A DNA stretch of 64,000 bases. It comes from Vreelandella songnenensis (GTDB lineage Bacteria; Pseudomonadota; Gammaproteobacteria; Pseudomonadales; Halomonadaceae). Shown here one piece after another: positions 35,803 to 44,892 of the stretch. Position numbers and translations under genes: made by a program. Position 1 is the stretch's first letter. Each line of letters starts with the position of its first letter. The notes beneath the pieces were generated by a model, which saw only the letters and a program-made list of their open reading frames with translations, ran no database searches and was not told the DNA's origin. The stretch covers positions 1 to 64,000 of the forward strand of contig NZ_PVTK01000006.1 of assembly GCF_003002925.1 (NCBI RefSeq). Reading direction: 5' to 3'.

Positions 35803-35821
35803 GAAATTGGTTCTCATTTCC
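35803..35821 (-). promoter_or_regulatory. Candidate Fur box
   Basis: The minus strand reads GGAAATGAGAACCAATTTC, which by eye matches 16 of 19 positions of the common Fur-box form GAAAATGAGAATCATTTTC. It sits upstream of the 123-residue gene, suited to repression when iron is plentiful. Confidence 0.45.
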
Positions 35822-35885
35822 ATCTTTAGACGATAGCGGCAGCCAATCGGCGTGTCAATATAAAGACTATCGGCAGGCTGACCGT

Positions 35886-36626
35886 TTACTGGTAGAGCAG
35901 CACAAGCCCTTGAGTGAAATAGAAAGCCCCGATGGCGGTCACGATCCAGCGTGTCCAGGTGCGAAAGTTGGCATCGGTCAGACGGTGCAGAATGCGGTTG
36001 CCCGCCTGAGTGCCCAGCATGGCAAAGGGCGCGGCCAGCAGAACGATGCCCCACTCACCCGCGCCGAGTGAAAGCGCCGAGCCAAGGTAGAACAGAATCT
36101 TGATGGTGTGGGCGCATACCTGAATCATCGCCTTGGTGGCCACCACCTGGCGGCGGTCCATGCGCGAGCGCACAAAGAAGATATCGATCAGCGGGCCGGA
36201 AACGCCTGCCGCAATGGTCAGGCCCCCCGAGGCCAGGCCGCAGCACACCGCATGGCTTGCGCGGTTGGCATCAAGGTGAAACCAGCGCTTGGGCAGCCAG
36301 ACCAGAATGGGCATCAGGCCGATTAAAAGCGATACCACGGTGGCATTGGGCGAGTAATTGAACAGCAGCAGCAAGCCTGCCGCGCTCAGTACCCCCAACA
36401 GCATGAACACCACGATACGCCAGACGATAAAGCGCCGCGAAAGCCAGGCCCGTGAAGCGTTGGCGGTGAGCTGGATAACGCCATGCACGGCCATGGCCGC
36501 CCCCGCCGGAAACACCAGCAGCAGGAACCACAGCAGTACCAGCCCACCCGCCATGCCAAAGATGCCCGAAAGCAGGGAGGTGAAGAATACCACCACAACA
36601 AGGCTGAATCCGATCAGTAACGACAT
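35886..36626 (-). CDS. TSUP family (TauE/SafE) membrane transporter
   Basis: 246 residues with eight hydrophobic helices in two repeats. The first repeat has the family region SLLSGIFGMAGGLVLLWFLLLVFP near residues 18-42, and the second ASGGLTIAAGVSGPLIDIFFVRSRMDRRQVVATKAMIQV near 132-170. TSUP proteins move sulfite, sulfoacetate or other organosulfur anions; the substrate here is unknown. It lies about 30 bases downstream of the transglycosylase gene in the same direction. Confidence 0.85.
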   Translation of the reverse strand: MSLLIGFSLVVVVFFTSLLSGIFGMAGGLVLLWFLLLVFPAGAAMAVHGVIQLTANASRAWLSRRFIVWRIVVFMLLGVLSAAGLLLLFNYSPNATVVSLLIGLMPILVWLPKRWFHLDANRASHAVCCGLASGGLTIAAGVSGPLIDIFFVRSRMDRRQVVATKAMIQVCAHTIKILFYLGSALSLGAGEWGIVLLAAPFAMLGTQAGNRILHRLTDANFRTWTRWIVTAIGAFYFTQGLVLLYQ

Positions 36627-36652
36627 AGGCGCGCTTCTTGTTAGCTAAGGTA

Positions 36653-37333
36653 TCAACGACGACAGAAGGGCCAGACCTGATAGAAGCGGCGACACTGAAA
36701 CTCCGCTTCGCAGGCGTTGAGCTGGGCCTGGTAGCGGCTTGTACGGGTGGCAATCTGCTGGCCGGCGCGCAATACGTGGGGTTTATTGCGGTAGGTGCCG
36801 CGCCGATAGCCGCCGGCGCCTTCGTGGTAGGCGTAGTAAAGGTGCTCGGGGTTGGTCAGCGAGATGCCCGCCTGCTGTTGAGAGCGGCGGTTGTACCAGC
36901 CGATGAAGTCGGTGGCGTGTTTCATGCTGGTACGCCGGGCAAACAGGCTGCCGGCCTGGTCGCGGTACTCGCCCCATACCGGGTCTTGGGCCTGGGCATA
37001 GCCCTTGGCCGAGGAGGGGCGGGGGCCGGGAATGAAGCCAAGGTAGTATTTGCGGTCGGGGCGAACGTGGCTCTTGAAGGAGGACTCCTGCTGAATGAAC
37101 GCCATCTGGGTAGCGATCGAGGTGCCCCATTTGTCCTGAGACTCCCGTGCGTAGTCGTACCAGGTGGGCTGCTCACGGAAGATTTCGCAGATATTGCTCT
37201 GATCCTGCGGCGGGCTGGGGGCAAAGACGGCGCAACCCGACAGCAGCAGTACCGCGCCAGTCAGCCCCCATGCGCGCAGGGTTATCCACCAGGAAAAGGG
37301 TGCGGCATGAAAACTATCAACAGGGCGGGGCAT
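36653..37333 (-). CDS. Lytic transglycosylase-like lipoprotein (SLT domain)
   Basis: 226 residues. Lipoprotein signal with lipobox LLLSGC (Cys at about residue 34). The soluble part begins after a short linker and contains an SLT-type fold: FIQQESSFKSHVRPD with the catalytic Glu near residue 82, SAKGYAQAQDPVWGEY near 110, and HATDFIGWYN then HLYYAYHEGAGGYRRGTY near 165-180. Such enzymes cleave peptidoglycan between MurNAc and GlcNAc from the outer membrane. It resembles the shorter EmtA-like group. The GGY element supports a real enzyme. Confidence 0.85.
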   Translation of the reverse strand: MPRPVDSFHAAPFSWWITLRAWGLTGAVLLLSGCAVFAPSPPQDQSNICEIFREQPTWYDYARESQDKWGTSIATQMAFIQQESSFKSHVRPDRKYYLGFIPGPRPSSAKGYAQAQDPVWGEYRDQAGSLFARRTSMKHATDFIGWYNRRSQQQAGISLTNPEHLYYAYHEGAGGYRRGTYRNKPHVLRAGQQIATRTSRYQAQLNACEAEFQCRRFYQVWPFCRR

Positions 37334-37370
37334 GTAAATGTCCTTGTGGATAACGGCTAGCTTGTTGAAA

Positions 37371-38807
37371 TCAGCTTCTTGTTGGCGTCAAGCGTAACAG
37401 GTTTTCCAGGCAGCGGCGCAGCCGCTGGGCCTCACGCGCCAGTGTTTCGCCGGAGAGCATGCCCACGCCCATCACCAGACCCGAGCGCGGGTCGTGGGTG
37501 GCGCATACCGGGCTTAAGGGGCGAACGATCAAATGCTCTTTCAACAGCGCCTGGGCAAGCTGCACATCGTTGATGTGCGACTCGAATTCGATGCACAGGC
37601 TGATCGCTCCGCTGGGCGGCGAAATGCGCCGTATAAACGGCAGCGCGCGCAGCTGGTCGTGCATGACCTGCTGGCGGCCCAGGTAGTCGCGCTGAATGCG
37701 CCGACACCAGGCGTCCAGGTCGCCATCGAAAATGAACTGGGCCAGCACGGCCTGGTCCAGCATGCGACCCTCACGAAACAGCTCGCTGCGCAGCCGGTTC
37801 ATCGGCCCGGCCAACTGGCGGGGCACCACCAGATACCCCAGCCGCAGTCCGGGAAACATCATCTTGGAAAACGAGCCAACCAGTAAATGACGCTCGGACT
37901 GCGCATCGAACAGCAGGTTGGGGTAGTCGTCGCGGCTGAACTCGTAGTCATCTTCCAGAATATAGGCGGGTGAAAGAGCGTCACACAGGCGCTGCTTGTC
38001 GTGCACGCTGGTCGGCACGCTAAGCGGATAGTGATGGGAGCCGGTGAGGTAGGCCAGCTGCACGGTGCCCGGCGCGTCGGGCAGGGTATGGCCTGCGCCT
38101 GGCTGCCAGGCCAGCATCTCGACGTTCAGCCCCGTGGCGGTAAACACATTGCGCGCCCCCCAGTAACAGGGCGACTCCATGGCTACCGTATCGCCGACGT
38201 CAGCCAGCGCCATGGCGCACAGTTCGATGCCGTTATGGGTGCCGTCAGTAATGATGATCTGCTCGATATCGCAGCGGATATTGCGCCAGCGCTCGAGAAA
38301 GTCACGTATCGCGCGCTTCAGCGGCCCGTAGCCGCCGGTGGAGTAAGAGAGCAGCAGCGCATTTTGCGGCACCGTGACGCTGGCATACAGCTGACGCCAC
38401 TTGCGCATCGGAAACTGAGCGATATCCGGAATGCCGGGCACAAAGGCGCCGCTTTGAATCAGGCTGGCGCCGGGCCCCTGAAGCACTTTCTGGGCGCGCC
38501 TGGAAAGCGGCTTGTCGTGAGTCGATGGCAGGGTAAGGGCAGTGGGCTTGTGCGTCCAGGTGCCCTGGCCATGCGCCGTCTTCAGCAGGGCCTCATCCAG
38601 CAGCGTACCTACGGCCAGGGCCAGGGTCTGGCGCGCCACGCCCAGCGCTTCGGCCAGGCGACGGTGGGAGGGCAGGCGCAGTCCGGAAGGCCACTGCTGG
38701 GTAATGGCGTAGCGGAGTGCCTGCTCGATACGCACCTGCTTGCTCAGCCGCTCGGGCTGGAGTGCATAAAGCTGTTCAAGTTGGTGCAGGACCTGTTCAC
38801 GATCCAC
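37371..38807 (-). CDS. MocR/GabR-type regulator (GntR HTH fused to aminotransferase domain)
   Basis: 478 residues, starting at GTG 38807 with AAGGAG eight bases upstream. N-terminal GntR winged HTH (residues 15-80: ALRYAITQQWPSGLRLPSHRRLAEALGVARQTL) and a fold-type I PLP domain from about 120, with PCYWGARN, LEDDYEFSRDDYPN and the PLP Lys in SFSKMMFPGLRLGY near residue 315. It is divergent from permease-gabD-gabT, the classic place of GabR, which activates GABA use in response to GABA and PLP. Direct repeats lie in the intergenic space. PdxR or another MocR role is less likely by context. Confidence 0.88.
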   Translation of the reverse strand: MDREQVLHQLEQLYALQPERLSKQVRIEQALRYAITQQWPSGLRLPSHRRLAEALGVARQTLALAVGTLLDEALLKTAHGQGTWTHKPTALTLPSTHDKPLSRRAQKVLQGPGASLIQSGAFVPGIPDIAQFPMRKWRQLYASVTVPQNALLLSYSTGGYGPLKRAIRDFLERWRNIRCDIEQIIITDGTHNGIELCAMALADVGDTVAMESPCYWGARNVFTATGLNVEMLAWQPGAGHTLPDAPGTVQLAYLTGSHHYPLSVPTSVHDKQRLCDALSPAYILEDDYEFSRDDYPNLLFDAQSERHLLVGSFSKMMFPGLRLGYLVVPRQLAGPMNRLRSELFREGRMLDQAVLAQFIFDGDLDAWCRRIQRDYLGRQQVMHDQLRALPFIRRISPPSGAISLCIEFESHINDVQLAQALLKEHLIVRPLSPVCATHDPRSGLVMGVGMLSGETLAREAQRLRRCLENLLRLTPTRS

Positions 38808-38877
38808 CTGGAACTCCTTTTGGCCCGTAGGAGAGGCCTGCAGTGCGCATTATCAAGCGCTTAGCTGATGCTCTTTT

Positions 38878-38927
38878 GCACTATTTTAGTGCAGATAAAA
38901 AGTGGTCTAGTCAAACACAAAAGTGGT
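38878..38927. promoter_or_regulatory. Candidate GabR/MocR operator: inverted repeat and direct repeats
   Basis: Between the MocR regulator and the permease: GCACT-ATTTT-AGTGC (38878-38892) and two copies of AAAAGTGGT at 38898-38906 and 38919-38927, starts 21 bases apart (two helical turns). MocR regulators typically bind direct repeats on one DNA face; the ACCA core on the opposite strand recalls the B. subtilis GabR box. Confidence 0.5.
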
Positions 38928-39043
38928 ACATACGCGTTCCCTGCCCTTCCTGCTAGCGTGTTTAAGTACCGTTTAATCGGCAACAGGATACCGCGCCACA
39001 GAGCGCCAATGACAACATCCAATAACCTGCAGGACACTTTGCC

Positions 39044-40459
39044 ATGACCACCTCCTCCTCTGAACAAGACAAGCTCGTCCGGGTGTTGGCCCGCGGCGAC
39101 GTGCTGGCGCTCGCGTTTGGCGCCATGATCGGCTGGGGCTGGATCGTTCTTACCGGAACGGCCATCCAGTCCGCTGGCAGCCTGGGCGCTATTCTAGCCT
39201 TTATCGTGGGTGGCCTGGCCATCGTGCTGGTGGGTCTGACCTACGCCGAGCTTGCCTCCGCCATGCCCAAGGTGGGCGGCGAGCACGTATACAGCTACCG
39301 GGCGCTGGGCCATCTGCCCTCCTTCTTATGCACCTGGGCCATCATTCTCGGCTATTTGAGCGTGGTCGCCTTTGAGGCCGTGGCCCTGCCGACGGTGATC
39401 GAGCACCTGGCGCCCAACTACGCCGTTGGCCATCTCTGGACCATTGCCGGCTGGGAAGTCAAAGCCACCTGGGTGGCCGTAGGCGTGGGCGGGTCGCTTG
39501 TCATGATGCTGATCAACTACTTTGGCGTGACCACCGCCGCGCTGCTGCAAAAGGTGGTTACCGGGTTGATTCTGCTGGTCGGCGTGATGTTCGTGACAGG
39601 CTCCCTGTTCGAAGGTGAAACCATCAACATGATGCCGCTGTTCGCCCATAACGAAGGCGGCATGATGGCGGGCATCATCGCGGTGCTGGTCATGGTGCCG
39701 TTCCTGTTTGTGGGATTTGATGTCATCCCCCAGGCCGCCGAAGAGATCAACCTGCCTTACAAGGCGATTGGCAAGGTGCTGATGCTCTCGGTCATTCTGG
39801 CCGTGGTGTGGTATGCGCTGATCATTCTGGCCACCAGCCTGGCGCTTGACAGCTCTGAACTTGCCGCAAGCTCCCTGAGCGTGCCGGACGCCATGGGCGC
39901 GCTGTTCAACGCCTCCTGGGCCAGCAACCTGATGATCGTCGCGGGTATCGCCGGCATCGTCACCAGCTGGAACGCGTTCTATATCGGCGGCTCGCGGGCC
40001 ATTTATGCGCTGGCCAAGGCCGGCATGCTGCCTGCCCCCTTTGGCAAGCTGCACCCGCGCTACAAGACGCCCACCAACGCCATCTTCCTGATGGGCTTTC
40101 TCTCCTGCATCGCACCGTTCTTCGGCCGTCCGGCGCTGGTCTGGATCGTTAACGCAGGCGGCCTGGGCATCGTGATCGCGTACCTGTTTGTCGCGATCTC
40201 CTTCATGGTACTGCGTGTTCGCGAGCCGGACATGCCGCGTCCGTTCCGTATTCGCCATGGCAAGCTGTGCGGCACCCTGGCCATCGTTCTTTCCTTCGGC
40301 ATGGCTTGCCTCTACCTGCCGGGTAGCCCGGCGGCGCTAAGCGGCGCTGAGTGGAGCATCTTCGCTGGCTGGTCGGTACTGGGCGTGGTGCTGTATATCC
40401 ACGCGCTGCGTACCTACGGCCGCGCCTATAGCGACCAACACATGATGGCGGATCTGTAA
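39044..40459 (+). CDS. APC family amino acid permease (probable GABA or related amine importer)
   Basis: 471 residues, about 12 TM helices. APC features: DVLALAFGAMIGWGWIVLTG at the first helix (the GxG break of TM1), GLTYAELASAMPKVGGEHVYSYRALGHLPSF near 65-95, and FVGFDVIPQAAEEINLPYKAIGK near 225-247 (TM6 region). First gene of the permease-gabD-gabT operon. The context points to GABA; putrescine or another omega-amino acid is possible. The ATG has AGGA upstream at fair spacing. Confidence 0.88.
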   Translation: MTTSSSEQDKLVRVLARGDVLALAFGAMIGWGWIVLTGTAIQSAGSLGAILAFIVGGLAIVLVGLTYAELASAMPKVGGEHVYSYRALGHLPSFLCTWAIILGYLSVVAFEAVALPTVIEHLAPNYAVGHLWTIAGWEVKATWVAVGVGGSLVMMLINYFGVTTAALLQKVVTGLILLVGVMFVTGSLFEGETINMMPLFAHNEGGMMAGIIAVLVMVPFLFVGFDVIPQAAEEINLPYKAIGKVLMLSVILAVVWYALIILATSLALDSSELAASSLSVPDAMGALFNASWASNLMIVAGIAGIVTSWNAFYIGGSRAIYALAKAGMLPAPFGKLHPRYKTPTNAIFLMGFLSCIAPFFGRPALVWIVNAGGLGIVIAYLFVAISFMVLRVREPDMPRPFRIRHGKLCGTLAIVLSFGMACLYLPGSPAALSGAEWSIFAGWSVLGVVLYIHALRTYGRAYSDQHMMADL

Positions 40460-40488
40460 GCCGTCTACGACATTCACAGGAGCATTGC

Positions 40489-41940
40489 ATGAGCTTTATC
40501 GAACAGTGGTTGCACGAAGCCGTCCCCGCCCTGGTAGGCGGCGAGTGGCGCACCGGAAAAGAAACCTTTGCCGTGGATAACCCCGCCACCGGCGAGACCA
40601 TCGCCCGCGTGGCGGAGCTTGGCGCCGATGACACCCGCGACGCCGTGGCCGCCGCTTATGCGGCAGGCAGCGCCTGGCGCGCCACGCCGGTCAAGGAGCG
40701 CGCAAAAATCCTGCGCCGCTGGTTCGAGCTGATTACCGAGCACGCTGATGATCTCGCACGCCTGATGACCCTGGAGCAAGGCAAGCCGCTGGCCGAGGCC
40801 AAGGGTGAGGTGACCTACGGCGCCTCGTTCATCGAGTTCTTCGCCGAGGAAGCCAAGCGCATGGCCGGTGAAACCCTGCCCAGCCACGGCGCCGACAAGC
40901 GCCTGCTGGTGCTGCGCGAGCCGGTGGGCGTGGTGGCCGCCATCACGCCCTGGAACTTCCCTCTGGCGATGATTACCCGCAAGTGCGCCCCGGCGTTGGC
41001 CGCCGGCTGTACCGTGGTGATCAAGCCCGCCGAGGCCACGCCCCTGACCGCGCTGGCGGCGGCGTACCTGGCGCTGGAAGCCGGCCTGCCCGCCGGCACC
41101 ATCAATGTGGTCACGGCCTCGAAACCGGCCGAGGTGGGCGAGGTGCTGACCACTGACCCGCGCGTGCGCAAGGTGTCGTTCACCGGCTCCACGCCGGTGG
41201 GCAAGCGCCTGCTCGCCCAGTGCGCCAGCACGGTCAAGAAAACCGCCATGGAGCTGGGCGGCAACGCGCCGTTCATTGTGTTCGACGACGCCGATGTAGA
41301 CGCCGCGGTGGATGGCGCCATCGCCTCCAAGTTCCGCAACGCGGGCCAGACCTGCGTGTGCACCAACCGTTTTCTGGTCCAGGACGGCATTTACGATACG
41401 TTCGTCGAGAAGCTCACCCAGCGCGTCAGCGCCCTGAAGGTGGGGGATGGCCTGGCCGAGGGAAGCACCATCGGCCCGCTGATCAACCAGGCCGCGGTCG
41501 ACAAGGTGCAGCGCCATGTGGATGACGCCCAGGGCAAAGGGGCGCGTGTGCTGTGCGGCGGCAAGCCCCATGAAGCCGGCGAGCGCTTCTTCACGCCCAC
41601 GGTGCTGGCGGACGTGACGACCGCCATGGCCGTGGCCGATGAGGAAACCTTCGGCCCGGTGGCGCCGGTGTTCCGCTTCAAGCACGACGAAGAAGCCATC
41701 GCCATGGCCAACGATACGCCGTTTGGTCTGGCGGCCTACTTCTACGCCACCGACTACCGGCGCATCTGGCGCACCATGGAGCAGCTCGAGTACGGCATGG
41801 TCGGCGTTAATGAAGGCTTGATCTCGACCGAACTCGCGCCCTTTGGCGGCGTGAAGGAGTCCGGCCTTGGCCGCGAAGGCTCCCACCACGGCCTCGATGA
41901 ATTTACCGAACTCAAATACGTCTGCGTTGGCGGGCTTTAG
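40489..41940 (+). CDS. gabD: Succinate-semialdehyde dehydrogenase
   Basis: 483 residues, aldehyde dehydrogenase superfamily. Motifs: ITPWNFPLAMITRKCAPALAAG near 147-168 (cofactor region), FTGSTPVGKRLL near 228, catalytic Glu in MELGGNAPFIVFDDADVD near 255-272, catalytic Cys in NAGQTCVCTNRFLVQDG near 284-300, and EETFGPVAPVFRF near 385. Its position between the permease and gabT, under a GabR-like regulator, makes succinate semialdehyde (from GABA) the likely substrate. It oxidises this to succinate, feeding the TCA cycle. Eleven bases separate it from gabT. Confidence 0.92.
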   Translation: MSFIEQWLHEAVPALVGGEWRTGKETFAVDNPATGETIARVAELGADDTRDAVAAAYAAGSAWRATPVKERAKILRRWFELITEHADDLARLMTLEQGKPLAEAKGEVTYGASFIEFFAEEAKRMAGETLPSHGADKRLLVLREPVGVVAAITPWNFPLAMITRKCAPALAAGCTVVIKPAEATPLTALAAAYLALEAGLPAGTINVVTASKPAEVGEVLTTDPRVRKVSFTGSTPVGKRLLAQCASTVKKTAMELGGNAPFIVFDDADVDAAVDGAIASKFRNAGQTCVCTNRFLVQDGIYDTFVEKLTQRVSALKVGDGLAEGSTIGPLINQAAVDKVQRHVDDAQGKGARVLCGGKPHEAGERFFTPTVLADVTTAMAVADEETFGPVAPVFRFKHDEEAIAMANDTPFGLAAYFYATDYRRIWRTMEQLEYGMVGVNEGLISTELAPFGGVKESGLGREGSHHGLDEFTELKYVCVGGL

Positions 41941-41950
41941 GATACTGATG

Positions 41951-43222
41951 ATGACCAATCACGAACTGAACGAACTCAAGAACCGTTTTGTCGCCAACGG
42001 CGCCGCCACCCCGACCACCCAGTTTGCCGAGCGTGCGGAAAACGCGGAAATCTGGGATGCCGACGGCAAGCGCTGGATCGATTTCGCCGGCGGCATCGGT
42101 GTCTTGAACCTGGGTCACCGCCACCCGAAAATCGTGGCCGCCGTAGAAGCGCAGCTCAAGAAGGTGATGCACACCAGCGCGGCGGTGATCTCCTACGCGC
42201 CCTACGTGCAGCTGTGCCAGAAGCTCTGCGAGCTGACGCCGGTACGCGGCCCCGAGCGCAAGGCGATGCTGGTCAATACCGGTGCCGAAGCGCTGGAAAA
42301 CGCCGTTAAGATTGCCCGCGCCGCCACCGGCCGCACCGGCATCATCACCTTCGACGGCGCCTTTCACGGCCGCACCATGATGACGCTCGCCATGACCGGC
42401 AAGGTGCTGCCTTACAAGAACGACTTCGGCCCGATGCCGGGCGACGTGTTCCGCGCGCCGTTCCCGAACCCGCTGCACGGCATCAGCGAAGAGGCATCCC
42501 TGGACGCCATTCGCACCCTGTTCAAGACCGATATCGCCCCGCACCGCACCGCGGCTATCGTGATCGAGCCGGTGCAGGGCGAGGGTGGTTTTTACATCGC
42601 CTCCCCCGAGTACCTGCAGGCGCTACGCGCCCTGTGCGACGAGCACGGCATTCTGCTGATCGCCGACGAAGTGCAGTCCGGCTTCGCGCGTACCGGCAAG
42701 CTGTTTGCGCTGGAACACAGCGGCATCGAAGCGGACATTCTCACCACCGCCAAGAGCCTGGCCAACGGCATGCCGCTCTCTGCTGTCGTCGGCACCGCCA
42801 AGGTGATGGACGCTTCCGGCCCCAATTCGCTCGGCGGCACCTACAGCGGCAACCCGCTCTCCTGTGCGGCAGCGCTGGCGGTCATCGAGGTGATCGAGGA
42901 AGAGAATATCCTGGCCCGCAGTGAACAGATGGGCCGGATGCTCGCCGAGCGCTTTGGCGTGTGGGAAGAGCGGTTCCCCGCCGTGGCCCACGGCCGCCAG
43001 CTGGGCGCCATGGCCGCCTTCGAGCTTCTGGATGAAAACGGCAAGCCCGACGCCGCCCTGACCGGCAAACTCTGCGCCAAGGCGCGCGAGCAAGGCTTGA
43101 TCCTGCTCTCCTGCGGCTTCTACGGCAACGCGATCCGCATTCTGGTGCCGCTGACGGTATCGAGTGAGGTGCTGGAAGAGGGCTTGGGTATTATCGAAGC
43201 CTCTCTGGAAGCGCTTGGCTGA
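41951..43222 (+). CDS. gabT: 4-aminobutyrate aminotransferase
   Basis: 423 residues from ATG 41951, seven bases after AGGAT (ATG 41948 is adjacent). Class III PLP aminotransferase: IDFAGGIGVLNLGHRHPK near 32-49, NTGAEALENAVKIARAATGR near 110-130, TFDGAFHGRTMM near 137, LIADEVQSGFARTGK near 235-250, and the PLP Lys in TTAKSLANGMPLSAVVG near 265. It transfers the amino group of GABA to 2-oxoglutarate, giving succinate semialdehyde and glutamate. Last gene of the GABA operon. Confidence 0.93.
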   Translation: MTNHELNELKNRFVANGAATPTTQFAERAENAEIWDADGKRWIDFAGGIGVLNLGHRHPKIVAAVEAQLKKVMHTSAAVISYAPYVQLCQKLCELTPVRGPERKAMLVNTGAEALENAVKIARAATGRTGIITFDGAFHGRTMMTLAMTGKVLPYKNDFGPMPGDVFRAPFPNPLHGISEEASLDAIRTLFKTDIAPHRTAAIVIEPVQGEGGFYIASPEYLQALRALCDEHGILLIADEVQSGFARTGKLFALEHSGIEADILTTAKSLANGMPLSAVVGTAKVMDASGPNSLGGTYSGNPLSCAAALAVIEVIEEENILARSEQMGRMLAERFGVWEERFPAVAHGRQLGAMAAFELLDENGKPDAALTGKLCAKAREQGLILLSCGFYGNAIRILVPLTVSSEVLEEGLGIIEASLEALG

Positions 43223-43229
43223 TACCCTT

Positions 43230-44810
43230 CTAAGCATCATCTAACCCGCCCTCGTCAAACAGCGAAAGCTGCTGGCGATTGGCGGGTTTTTTCGGTTTGG
43301 AGCGTCGCCCCGGCGGGCGGCGCTGGCTGGCGAGTTTATCCAGAATGGCCTTGCTCGCTTTACGCGCCTCCGGCGTTTGCCGCCGCTCATGCAGGGTCTT
43401 TTTCCAGCGGCGCGCCTCAGACTCGAAATCAAACGGCTGCGGGTAATGTTCGCCGGGCTGAAAGCCGAAGCGCGTTTGCAGGCTTTCCGGCAGCGCCCAG
43501 GGCGTGGTGCGCCACTCGACGGGCAGCACGGTCAGCTCCGGCACCCAGCGGGCGACGAATTCGCCGCTCGGGTCGTTGTCCTCGGCCTGCTTGATCGGGT
43601 TGTAGACCCGCAGCGCGTTGGTGCCGGTCGCGCCGGCCTGCATCTGCACCTGCGGGTAGTGAATGCCGGGCTCAAAATCGGTGAACAGCCGCGCCAGATG
43701 CAGGGCGGGCTCATGCCAGTGCAGCCCGAGGCCAAAGGTGGCGTGCGAGATCAGCATGGCGCGCATGCGAAAGTTGATCCAGCCGGTATGAACCAGGCAG
43801 CGCATACAGGCATCCACCAGCGGCACGCCGGTCTGGCCCTGTTTCCAGGCGATCAGGTTGGGGTGCTCGGCATCGCGTTCGCGCAGGCCGCGTAGCGCCG
43901 GGTGCAGGGTGTGCGATTCCATACCCGGCTCGCTCTCGAGCTTTTGAATGAAGTGGCAGTGCCAGTGAAGCCGCGAGGCAAGGGCGCGCAGTGAGCGGCC
44001 CCAGGCGGAGTCATCAGCGTGCTTCCTGCGCTGACGGCGCAGCGACTGAACCACTTCGCGCATGGAGAGCGTGCCCCAGGCCAAGTGCGGCGAAAGCCTT
44101 GATCCGAACGCCTCGGCCAGCAACGGCTTGGAGATCGAGCCGCGATAGCGCCGCCCGCGCTGGGTGATGAAACTGTGCCACAGCGCCCGGCCCGCCTGAC
44201 GGCCCCCGGGCTGGCGCTCGGGGCAGGGCGTGGCGTCGAACCCGAGCGTCAGCCCGTGAAGCTCGTCGGCTTCGACATGGTGAAAGGCTTCCCAGCCCTG
44301 GGCTACTCGTGCGTTCTGCGGGGCCTGGCAGGTCGGCGCGGTCATCAGCGCTTCCCACTGGGCTTCCCAGGCGCCGCGGTCCGCCACGCGAGAGGTCAAT
44401 CCGCGCACAACGCCGTGCTGGCGCGCTTCGTGCCATGGGGTTTGATGCGCTTGGCACCACGCCTTGACCTCAAGGTCACGGGCAAAGCTCCAGGCATTGC
44501 CGGTTTCCTCGTGGGAGTGAAGCACCAGCGTGCCGTAATGTGCTTTCAAGGCGTTCAAGAGATCAATGATGCCGCCCTGCCAGAGACACAGGGGCAGCCC
44601 TCGCTCTTTCAGGGCATGGGACAGGTCAATGAGCGAGTCGGCGGCAAACTGCCAGTGGCGAAGCGCGCTATCCGGCGCCTGCCACTGGCTGGGTTCGATG
44701 GCAAAGACGGGCAGCACCGTCCCCGCCGCGGCGGCATGGGAAAGCGGCGCATGGTCGTGAACGCGCAGGTCGCGCTTGAACCAAACCACCTGAATGCCGG
44801 TCTTTGCCAT
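43230..44810 (-). CDS. Cryptochrome/photolyase family protein with C-terminal clamp-binding motif
   Basis: 526 residues. N-terminal alpha/beta antenna domain (VVWFKRDLRVHDHAPL at residues 9-24), then the FAD-binding helical domain with WGTLSMREVVQSLR near 230, DACMRCLVHTGWINFRMRAMLISHATFGLGLHW near 320-350, and GTNALRVYNPIKQAEDNDPSGEFVARWVPEL near 390-420. The Asn-rich FAD pocket and length fit deoxyribodipyrimidine photolyase, which reverses UV pyrimidine dimers using blue light; a cryptochrome-like role cannot be excluded. Unusually, after a basic tail (RRPPGRRSKPKKPANR) the protein ends with QQLSLFDE, an exact sliding-clamp-binding pentapeptide (QLSLF, residues 514-518). Confidence 0.88.
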   Translation of the reverse strand: MAKTGIQVVWFKRDLRVHDHAPLSHAAAAGTVLPVFAIEPSQWQAPDSALRHWQFAADSLIDLSHALKERGLPLCLWQGGIIDLLNALKAHYGTLVLHSHEETGNAWSFARDLEVKAWCQAHQTPWHEARQHGVVRGLTSRVADRGAWEAQWEALMTAPTCQAPQNARVAQGWEAFHHVEADELHGLTLGFDATPCPERQPGGRQAGRALWHSFITQRGRRYRGSISKPLLAEAFGSRLSPHLAWGTLSMREVVQSLRRQRRKHADDSAWGRSLRALASRLHWHCHFIQKLESEPGMESHTLHPALRGLRERDAEHPNLIAWKQGQTGVPLVDACMRCLVHTGWINFRMRAMLISHATFGLGLHWHEPALHLARLFTDFEPGIHYPQVQMQAGATGTNALRVYNPIKQAEDNDPSGEFVARWVPELTVLPVEWRTTPWALPESLQTRFGFQPGEHYPQPFDFESEARRWKKTLHERRQTPEARKASKAILDKLASQRRPPGRRSKPKKPANRQQLSLFDEGGLDDA

Positions 44811-44892
44811 GTCGCCTCCTGGGCTATCCGTGCCCGAGTGACGACGTTACCATCAAGCGTTGCACTGTCACCATCCCCAAAGGAGCAAGCCC

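Noticed and set aside
40474-41958. 494-residue frame antisense to gabD
   Set aside because: High-GC antisense shadow; gabD is fully supported by catalytic motifs.
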